8,994 bases of DNA from an uncultured Candidatus Saccharibacteria bacterium. Its GTDB lineage: Bacteria > Patescibacteriota > Saccharimonadia > Saccharimonadales > Saccharimonadaceae. The notes under the pieces were generated by a model. The model saw only the letters and a program-made list of their open reading frames with translations, was not told the origin of the DNA and ran no database searches. The stretch is from positions 1-8,994 of the forward strand of contig CAMHRH010000032.1 of the NCBI GenBank assembly GCA_946187605.1, in the 5' to 3' direction. Below, piece by piece: positions 3,774 to 8,994 of this stretch (positions are counted from its first letter, which is position 1; each line of letters opens with the position of its first letter). Both the position numbers and the translations under genes were made by a program.

Positions 3774-5183
3774 ATGAAGGCATTATATCGGAGGTATCGC
3801 CCAAAAACGCTCGCCGATGTTGTTGGCCAAGAGCAAATCACTACCGTACTTGAGCACTCCCTAAAAAACGGGAAGTTATCGCATGCCTACCTTTTTATTG
3901 GCCCGCGTGGCACTGGCAAAACTTCCGTAGCGCGCATCCTCGCCCACGAAATTAATGGTTTTAAATATGAACTCGAGGACGATTATCTAGACATTATCGA
4001 AATTGACGCTGCAAGCAATACTGGCGTTGATAATATACGTGATTTGCGCGAACGCGCAATCATAGCTCCAGCAAAGGGCAAATACAAAGTATATATCATT
4101 GACGAAGTCCACATGCTCAGTAAATCCGCATTTAATGCACTGCTTAAGACTCTTGAAGAGCCGCCAGAACACGTCATTTTTATCATGGCAACCACTGACG
4201 CATACAAAGTACCAATCACAATAACTAGCCGCAGCCAAGTATTTACCTTCAAGCTCGCCGATCCGAGCACAATGTTCGAACATCTCAAAAAAATCTGCAA
4301 GGCCGAAAAAATCGCCATCGATGACGATGCTATCAAGATCGTCGTCAAGCGTGGCGGCGGCTCATTTCGCGACTCATTATCGTTACTCGACCAAGTATCA
4401 ACTCTTAGCGACGAGAAAATTAGCGCAGAGCTCCTCAATAAAGCCCTTGGGCTGCCACAAGAAGAGAGCATTAGTCAATTGCTTGACGCATACGCCGCAA
4501 ATAGCACGGTCACTATTCGGACCATCCTAACCGACCTCGCTAATACCGGCATTAAGGCCGACATTATCGCTAGCGAACTAATTAGCGCGATTATCGCAAA
4601 ACCAGACGCCGCTTTTCTTCCGTTATTAGATAAATTGACCGAGGTTAGTCGCTCATCATACCCAGACGCAAAACTCCTAATCGCGCTTTGCCAGAGCAAT
4701 ACTACGACATTTTTCCCGCGCCAGACCGTCAAAGCGCCAGTCGTACAAATGGCTGCCGCACCGCAGACTCCAATAGGTCAGAAAGCCAAGCAAAATGTAG
4801 CAACTGCGGCAGTAGAACCGCCAAAAAACACACAAGAGCCATCAGAAAACACACCAGTCGCACCGCCGATATCACGTCCATCAGACAACGCCAGCGCAGA
4901 TGAACTATGGCAACTCATTATAAATAATATCGCCGCCAAATCGCCGCTCACACTCAATCTTATCAATGACGTCGATTACATACTCCAGGACAACATCCTC
5001 ACTATCTATGCCAAAAAACGTTTTACTAAAATCCGCCTAGACAAGAATCGCAGTATTATTACCGAAGTGCTGCCGGATTCAATCACAGTCGAAATCAACG
5101 ACGAAACATTGGCAAAAGATCCAGAAATGGCAAATATAGCCGCACTAATGGGCGGCGGAGAGGAAATAAGCATCGATGAATAA
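3774..5183 (+). CDS. dnaX: DNA polymerase III subunit gamma/tau (clamp loader ATPase)
   Basis: DnaX is the motor of the clamp loader, which opens and places the beta sliding clamp on primed DNA. The 469-aa protein opens YRRYRPKTLADVVGQE. Walker A is GPRGTGKT (43-50), Walker B D-E-V-H (110-113), sensor 1 A-T-T-D-A-Y-K-V-P (139-147), the Arg finger S-R-S-Q (152-155, family SRC) and sensor 2 G-G-S-F-R-D (R199). Domain III runs to about 330. A P/T/Q-rich linker (about 330-372) leads to a C-terminal tau-like domain from D-E-L-W-Q (376-380). Oddly, the four-Cys zinc module normally inserted between Walker A and D-A-A-S-N-x-G is missing: A-H-E-I-N-G-F-K-Y-E runs straight on with no Cys. Start at ATG 3774 fits the family and a -10 seven bases upstream. 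The stop overlaps dnaB by 8 bp, implying coupling. Identity is certain; the number of isoforms is not. Confidence 0.97.
   Translation: MKALYRRYRPKTLADVVGQEQITTVLEHSLKNGKLSHAYLFIGPRGTGKTSVARILAHEINGFKYELEDDYLDIIEIDAASNTGVDNIRDLRERAIIAPAKGKYKVYIIDEVHMLSKSAFNALLKTLEEPPEHVIFIMATTDAYKVPITITSRSQVFTFKLADPSTMFEHLKKICKAEKIAIDDDAIKIVVKRGGGSFRDSLSLLDQVSTLSDEKISAELLNKALGLPQEESISQLLDAYAANSTVTIRTILTDLANTGIKADIIASELISAIIAKPDAAFLPLLDKLTEVSRSSYPDAKLLIALCQSNTTTFFPRQTVKAPVVQMAAAPQTPIGQKAKQNVATAAVEPPKNTQEPSENTPVAPPISRPSDNASADELWQLIINNIAAKSPLTLNLINDVDYILQDNILTIYAKKRFTKIRLDKNRSIITEVLPDSITVEINDETLAKDPEMANIAALMGGGEEISIDE
4823..4829 (+). other. Possible -1 slippery heptamer in dnaX linker
   Basis: A-AAA-AAC in the X-XXY-YYZ register covers codons 350-352, inside the linker after domain III, where some bacteria frameshift to make the short gamma form. 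A -1 slip would add about 25 residues, rich in Arg, Thr and His, and end at TGA 4901-4903. No strong downstream hairpin or well-placed upstream SD is visible, and AAC is a poorer bacterial slip codon than AAG. Weak support. Confidence 0.25.
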
Positions 5184-6522
5184 CCAAAAAGCAACTGAAC
5201 GTATTACGCCGCAGAATATCGATGCCGAGAAGTCGCTTCTTGGTGCGATTCTAATTTCCGAAGAATCGCTGCCTGATATAACTGAAATCGTAAAACCAAA
5301 TGATTTCTATGACGAGCGCAACCGCCACATCTATAGCGCAATGTGGAATCTTTACGAACATCATCGACCAGTCGACTTATTAACAGTTAAATCAGAACTC
5401 AAGGCCAAAAAGCTCACCGAAAAAGCCGGAGGTTCAGCATATCTATCCGAGCTATCTGGCTACGTCCCAACCGCCGGGCATGCTACCGCCTATGCAGAAT
5501 TAGTCAAAGAGGCCGCATTGCGTCGCCGCCTGATTAATGCCGCGGCAAAAATTAACGAGGAGGCATACAAAGAAGACAGCGAAACGTCAGAGGTTCTTAG
5601 CGAAGCAGAGAAGTGGCTCTTCGACGTCTCCGACCAAAATGTCCGAAGCGATGCAGACTTCATCGGCGACCTCCTATCCGATACTTTTGACCGCCTCGAA
5701 AAACTAAATGAAAATAAAGGCGCAATCGCCGGTTATAAGACCGGTTATCCAGATCTCGACCGTAAAACCGCTGGCTTCCACAAATCCGACCTTCTCATTC
5801 TCGCCGCTCGTCCAGCAATGGGCAAAACCGCACTTGCGCTGAATTTCGCACGCAATGTTGCCTCCATCAATAAAAAAGCAGTTCTCATCTTCTCGCTCGA
5901 GATGGGCAAAGCACAGCTAGTTAATCGTATGCTTGCCGACGCCTCGGGGGTGAGCTCATTCAAACTCGATACTGGCGGTTTTGACGATGAGGATTTCGCC
6001 AAGATCTCCGAAGCCATGGCCGCACTCTCCGAAGAGCAAATCTATATTGACGACAAACCAAGCCTAACCGTCATGGAATTACGTACAAAAGCTCGCCGCA
6101 TCGCACACGAACACGACCTCGGCCTAATCATCGTGGACTACCTTCAGCTTATGTCTGGCAGTAGCAAGCGCTCCGCCGATAACCGCGTTCAAGAAATATC
6201 CGAAATCTCGCGCGGTCTCAAAATGGTCGCACGTGAGCTCGATGTTCCGGTTATAGCGCTATCGCAGCTTTCTCGCTCCGTCGAATCGCGCGACCCAAAA
6301 ATCCCACTCTTATCCGACCTCCGCGAATCCGGCTCCATTGAGCAGGACGCCGATATCGTTATGTTCCTATATCGCGAAGACTATTACAATCCAGAGACCG
6401 ATCGCCAAAATATCACCGACCTGATTCTCGCCAAGCACCGCCGCGGCGCCACTGGTGATATCGAGCTTTACTTCGATAAAGAGCGCGTGCGCTTTATGTC
6501 GCTCGATACAAAGCATGAGTAG
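5176..6522 (+). CDS. dnaB: Replicative DNA helicase DnaB
   Basis: DnaB is the hexameric 5'-3' helicase at the replication fork and the binding platform for primase and the tau subunit. The 448-aa protein has normal family length. The N-terminal domain starts P-Q-N-I-D-A-E-K-S-L-L-G-A-I-L and ends near residue 100. A linker helix follows, then the RecA-like domain from G-Y-K-T-G-Y-P-D-L-D (about 184). Walker A is R-P-A-M-G-K-T (212-218), catalytic Glu E242 lies in S-L-E-M, and Walker B is I-I-V-D-Y-L-Q-L-M (D321). The S-Q-L-S-R-S-V-E motif and the K-H-R-R-G-A-T-G Arg-finger loop near residue 422 are present. No intein or truncation. Start ATG 5176 overlaps the dnaX stop (ATGAATAA), with a purine-rich SD (GGAGAGGA, ending 5164) inside dnaX. 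The order dnaX-dnaB places clamp loader and helicase in one transcript; a separate promoter then serves the next gene. Confidence 0.97.
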   Translation: MNNQKATERITPQNIDAEKSLLGAILISEESLPDITEIVKPNDFYDERNRHIYSAMWNLYEHHRPVDLLTVKSELKAKKLTEKAGGSAYLSELSGYVPTAGHATAYAELVKEAALRRRLINAAAKINEEAYKEDSETSEVLSEAEKWLFDVSDQNVRSDADFIGDLLSDTFDRLEKLNENKGAIAGYKTGYPDLDRKTAGFHKSDLLILAARPAMGKTALALNFARNVASINKKAVLIFSLEMGKAQLVNRMLADASGVSSFKLDTGGFDDEDFAKISEAMAALSEEQIYIDDKPSLTVMELRTKARRIAHEHDLGLIIVDYLQLMSGSSKRSADNRVQEISEISRGLKMVARELDVPVIALSQLSRSVESRDPKIPLLSDLRESGSIEQDADIVMFLYREDYYNPETDRQNITDLILAKHRRGATGDIELYFDKERVRFMSLDTKHE

Positions 6523-6539
6523 TTTACTTTTTTGCATTA

Positions 6540-6548
6540 TGATATACT
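6540..6548 (+). promoter_or_regulatory. Extended -10 promoter before the membrane glycosyltransferase-like gene
   Basis: TGATATACT (TGnTAnnnT) ends at 6548, putting the start at 6555-6556, on the GTG start codon. No good -35 and no SD. It lies in the 33-bp gap after dnaB, so the downstream three genes may be transcribed independently of dnaX-dnaB. Confidence 0.5.
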
Positions 6549-6555
6549 AGCTATA

Positions 6556-8016
6556 GTGAAAAAACGCACAACACAATTCTTTTTGTATCAATATCGCTTC
6601 ATAATTGGTTATATTTTGTTAGCAACCATCTTCTTCGCATTACTATGCATTATGCCGGGCATTGCCCCAAACGGCCTTAGTCAAGGCGAAATGGACTCCG
6701 CCGTTGCGGCAAGCAGACTCGACCTCAGCTTCATAAGCAAAGGCGACATCGTCAACCTTCCATATTTGACGCTACAAAAAATCAGCCTTCATTTTCTCGG
6801 GCTTAGCATATTCTCAATTAAACTACCATCCATTATCATTGGGGTGCTTACCGGCTTCTTTATCATCCTATTACTAAACCGCTGGTTCAAGAATGACGTC
6901 GCAATCGTCGGCTCAATCCTAACAACTCTATCAACGGCATTCCTTTTTCTCGCTGGCAACGGCACTCCAATTGTCATGTATATCTTCTGGCTTGCCCTTA
7001 TCCTATGGCTAGGCTCGAAGATTGTCGGGAACGACAATGTCAATCCGATCTTAGTCGTGTCTTTCTTTATTAGTATCGCGCTATCGGCATATACGCCGCA
7101 CTTACTTTATGTCGCCTTCGCCATTGCGGCAGCCGGGCTATTACATCCGCACCTTCGTTTCGCGCTCAAACAGTTACAAATCTGGCAACTCATCATTTGT
7201 ATTGCTATCTTTGTCCTGTTTATCTCGCCGCTGGTTGCAGGCTGCATCATAAAGACCGACAATATCCAAAGCCTACTATCTATGCAGAGCTTAAACTTCG
7301 GTGATTATGTCAATAACATTGCCCAAGCTTTCGCGCCATTCTTTAGCTTCAGCATGGTCTATGACAGTATCTATCTTGCGCCATTATTCGGCTTGGCTAC
7401 CGTCGCGCTAGTCGTCATCGGCATCTTAGCATCTATCGGCAAAATGTTCACTTCGCGCAACACCGTCGTAAGTCTTCTTGTTATATATTCAATTGTTATT
7501 GCCGGACTAAATCGAGATGTCGCAATTTCAGTCATCATTCCGCTTGCCGTCCTCAGCTCGGCAGGCATTGAATCAATCATAAATAAGTGGTACTCGCTCT
7601 TTCCGGAGAACCCCTATGCGCATTTATTCGGCATTATCCCAATGGTTACGATTATCTTCATGATTATCGCCTCTGGGCTATCGCATTTTATCATGGGCTA
7701 CCACTATGCGCCACGCGTTGCTGATAATTTCAACAACGACATCGCGCTAATCAGCACTCATATTAAAACCGAAACACCAATTATCTTCGGCGCGGACAAC
7801 AATGAAAATTTCGACTTCTATCAATTACTCGAAAAGTACAATGGCTACCAAATACGCCAAGAAATCAGCGACGAGTTTACCGAAATAGCGACGACAAGTT
7901 CCGAAAAGCCAGAACAATTCAAGCTAAAAGAGATAATTACTTCACCAAAGAGTCGAAATTCTGATAGACTATATATATACTCAAAAATTACCGAAGAAGA
8001 AAAGGGAGATGAATAG
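6556..8016 (+). CDS. Polytopic membrane protein, probable GT-C (PMT/ArnT-like) glycosyltransferase
   Basis: 486 residues from GTG 6556 (MKKRTTQFFLYQYRF). I choose GTG because an extended -10 lies 7-8 nt upstream and the basic N-terminus then precedes the first membrane span. A TTG at 6532 would add eight residues. About ten to eleven hydrophobic spans run from residue 16 to 375, with an approximately 105-residue soluble C-terminal tail. Between spans 1 and 2 is a long outside loop with L-S-Q-G-E-M-D-S-A (around 41-49), then L-P-Y-L ... F-L-G-L-S-I-F-S-I-K-L-P-S. This resembles the first loop and F-G-x-S-x-F-S-x-R-L-P-S segment of PMT_2/GT39-type lipid-linked-sugar transferases, where an acidic residue in loop 1 is catalytic. 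E45 or D47 may be that residue. The substrate is unknown, perhaps a polyprenyl-phosphate sugar added to envelope protein or glycan. Its place between dnaB and ybaB is unusual. Its 3' end carries the ybaB SD. Confidence 0.72.
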   Translation: MKKRTTQFFLYQYRFIIGYILLATIFFALLCIMPGIAPNGLSQGEMDSAVAASRLDLSFISKGDIVNLPYLTLQKISLHFLGLSIFSIKLPSIIIGVLTGFFIILLLNRWFKNDVAIVGSILTTLSTAFLFLAGNGTPIVMYIFWLALILWLGSKIVGNDNVNPILVVSFFISIALSAYTPHLLYVAFAIAAAGLLHPHLRFALKQLQIWQLIICIAIFVLFISPLVAGCIIKTDNIQSLLSMQSLNFGDYVNNIAQAFAPFFSFSMVYDSIYLAPLFGLATVALVVIGILASIGKMFTSRNTVVSLLVIYSIVIAGLNRDVAISVIIPLAVLSSAGIESIINKWYSLFPENPYAHLFGIIPMVTIIFMIIASGLSHFIMGYHYAPRVADNFNNDIALISTHIKTETPIIFGADNNENFDFYQLLEKYNGYQIRQEISDEFTEIATTSSEKPEQFKLKEIITSPKSRNSDRLYIYSKITEEEKGDE

Positions 8017-8018
8017 TC

Positions 8019-8315
8019 ATGGGTGCCACAATGGACCAAATGAAGATGATTAACCAACTACGCAAAGCCCAGAAAGAGCTCAAAAACGAGATTGTTGAAG
8101 TCGAAGCTGGCGATGGCGCTGTTGTCGTACAAATTACCGGCGAACTAAAAGTCAAAAAAGTTTCTATTGACCCAGAGAAGATTGACCTTGACGATATCCA
8201 CGAACTCGAGCGCTGGATCGAGAACTGCATGCGTGACGGCTTTGCAAAAGCTCAAGAAATCGCCACCGACAAGATGAAACCACTCATGGGTTCACTCGGC
8301 AATCTTGGTATGTAA
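8019..8315 (+). CDS. ybaB: YbaB/EbfC family nucleoid-associated protein
   Basis: YbaB/EbfC proteins are small dimeric DNA-binding proteins that coat the nucleoid and are usually encoded directly before recR. The 98-aa product has the family plan. An N-terminal Met- and Lys-rich helix (M-D-Q-M-K-M-I-N-Q-L-R-K-A-Q-K-E-L) leads to a beta region with G-D-G-A-V-V-V-Q-I-T-G-E and K-V-K-K-V-S-I-D-P. Then comes a helix with D-D-I-H-E-L-E and A-F/G-F-A-K-A-Q-E, and a G-S-L-G-N-L-G-M tail. Length is typical (about 100-110). Start 8019 has GGGAG (8004-8008) ten bases upstream, inside the last codons of the membrane gene. It is 2 bp after that gene's stop and 2 bp before recR, so translation of the three is likely coupled. 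Confidence 0.95.
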   Translation: MGATMDQMKMINQLRKAQKELKNEIVEVEAGDGAVVVQITGELKVKKVSIDPEKIDLDDIHELERWIENCMRDGFAKAQEIATDKMKPLMGSLGNLGM

Positions 8316-8317
8316 TT

Positions 8318-8923
8318 ATGCTTCCAAGCGCACTCAGTAACGTTATTGACGCACTTGGACGCCTTCCGGGCGTAGGCTCTCGTACAGCAGAGCGCTACGC
8401 CTACTTTTTGCTGAAATCTGACCCAAACATCGCAAAGAACATCGCCTCATCTCTATCCGCGTTGCATAATGGCGTAAAAAACTGCCCAATCACATTCGCT
8501 ATTATGGACGAAAAAGAAGATATTTCGCCATTATATAGCGATCCTGCTCGCGACAAATCAATAGTCCTTGTCGTCGAAGAACCGCTAGATATATACGCCA
8601 TCGAACATACTAAGGCTTATACTGGCACTTATCACGTCCTTGGTGGCGCCATCTCGCCAATGGACGGCATTACGGCCGAACAACTCCATATTAAAGAACT
8701 ATTGTCACGCGTCGAAAAAGATTCCGTAATCGAAATAATCATCGCCACTAATCCATCCGTCGAAGGAGAATCGACCGCAGTCTTACTCGAAAAGCTTCTC
8801 CATGAAAAATACCCAGAACTAAAAATCACACGCCTCGCACGCGGTCTGCCACTAGGCGTCTCCCTAGAATACGCCGACCAAATCACTCTCACATCAGCCC
8901 TAAACAACCGCACCAAACTCTAA
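8318..8923 (+). CDS. recR: Recombination protein RecR (degenerate zinc finger)
   Basis: RecR works with RecO (and RecF) to load RecA on SSB-coated single-stranded gaps; it forms a ring clamp on DNA. The 201-aa protein has normal length. The helix-hairpin-helix region is L-G-R-L-P-G-V-G-S-R-T-A-E-R (13-26). The TOPRIM domain has V-V-E-E-P-L-D (85-91), G-G-A-I-S-P-M-D-G (109-117) and A-T-N-P-S-V-E-G-E-S-T (143-153). The C-terminal A-R-G-L-P-L-G-V-S-L-E-Y-A-D is also intact. The family's four-Cys zinc finger (CPxC...CxxC-SDPxRD) is eroded: only C56 survives, followed by P-I-T, and the second pair is replaced by I-S-P-L-Y before S-D-P-A-R-D. Start ATG 8318 is 2 bp after the ybaB stop with no strong SD, so it is probably translated by coupling. 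No terminator follows; a strong promoter begins 6 bp after its stop. Confidence 0.96.
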   Translation: MLPSALSNVIDALGRLPGVGSRTAERYAYFLLKSDPNIAKNIASSLSALHNGVKNCPITFAIMDEKEDISPLYSDPARDKSIVLVVEEPLDIYAIEHTKAYTGTYHVLGGAISPMDGITAEQLHIKELLSRVEKDSVIEIIIATNPSVEGESTAVLLEKLLHEKYPELKITRLARGLPLGVSLEYADQITLTSALNNRTKL

Positions 8924-8928
8924 TTATA

Positions 8929-8957
8929 TTGACAAAAATTAATAAGTGTGCTATAAT
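8929..8957 (+). promoter_or_regulatory. Ideal extended -10 promoter reading out of the window
   Basis: TTGACA (8929-8934), exactly 17 bp, TATAAT (8952-8957), with TG at 8949-8950 (TGCTATAAT). It matches consensus at all 12 core bases plus the extension. Predicted start is about 8964. The 31 bases left contain a weak TACTA/TAGTA repeat but no SD or gene start. Such strength suggests a stable RNA, ribosomal or other abundant product downstream. Confidence 0.88.
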
Positions 8958-8994
8958 ACATACTATCGACATTATGTAGTACCTTGAAAGAAAA

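Noticed and set aside
3983..4471. Long minus-strand open frame inside dnaX
   Set aside because: It is a shadow of the conserved DnaX ATPase region, Ser/Arg-rich without family motifs or a promoter.
6532..6555. TTG 6532 start for the membrane protein
   Set aside because: It lies upstream of the likely transcription start (about 6555) and has no SD; GTG 6556 fits the -10 spacing and membrane topology.
8960..8982. TACTA/TAGTA inverted repeat after the last promoter as a regulatory hairpin
   Set aside because: Only five pairs with a long loop, and the downstream context is cut off; too weak to call.
1..8994. CRISPR arrays, transposons, phage genes, tRNA or rRNA, inteins
   Set aside because: I saw no regularly spaced repeats, no transposase or integrase motifs, no cloverleaf or rRNA signatures, and DnaB has normal uninterrupted length.

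Overview
The window looks like a core-genome stretch of a small, reduced bacterial genome. I think it is Patescibacteria/CPR, most likely Saccharibacteria (TM7). This rests on protein style (compact RlmH, DnaX and RecR lacking their usual zinc modules), tight gene packing, moderate GC with AT-rich spacers, and patescibacterial-looking hypotheticals. There is no 16S gene or other decisive marker, so the taxon is an inference. The standard genetic code fits. All 12 genes stop with TAA (7) or TAG (5), none with TGA.

Layout. (1) 3-263: C-terminal end of a CotH-kinase-like protein, convergent with rlmH (265-693, minus). (2) 694-1889: ribosomal stalk operon: an extended -10 promoter overlapping the rlmH start region, an L10-binding leader RNA, rplJ, rplL and an intrinsic terminator. 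(3) 1907-2530: a stand-alone transcription unit for an unrecognised 158-aa protein, with a perfect-consensus promoter, a 5' hairpin, a strong Shine-Dalgarno (SD) and a GC-rich terminator. (4) 2718-3331: a second monocistronic unit encoding a predicted coiled coil plus two copies of a beta-rich OB/SH3-like module, ending in a probably bidirectional terminator. (5) 3384-3707, minus: a three-helix membrane protein of unknown function, divergent from dnaX across a 66-bp gap that carries a perfect palindrome. (6) 3774-8923: a replication/recombination cluster dnaX-dnaB-(polytopic GT-C-like membrane protein)-ybaB-recR, with overlaps or 2-bp gaps at most junctions. (7) 8929-8957: an ideal promoter firing out of the right edge.

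How the genes work together. dnaX (clamp loader) and dnaB (helicase) are replisome parts. ybaB-recR is the usual recombination-repair pair often found next to dnaX. dnaB and the membrane protein are inserted between these two halves. RlmH and L10/L7-L12 are ribosome functions read from overlapping divergent promoters. Several genes without an SD (rlmH, dnaX, the membrane GT) have a -10 element about 7 nt before the start codon, which suggests leaderless mRNAs. Genes with clear SDs (rplJ, rplL, the 158-aa orphan, dnaB, ybaB) are either internal to operons or preceded by leaders.

Most of the window is housekeeping and I see no defence system, CRISPR array, mobile element, tRNA or rRNA. The best leads for something new are the highly expressed-looking orphan at 1999-2475, the duplicated-module protein at 2773-3300, the paired loss of zinc-binding cysteines in DnaX and RecR, and the palindrome between the divergent promoters upstream of dnaX.
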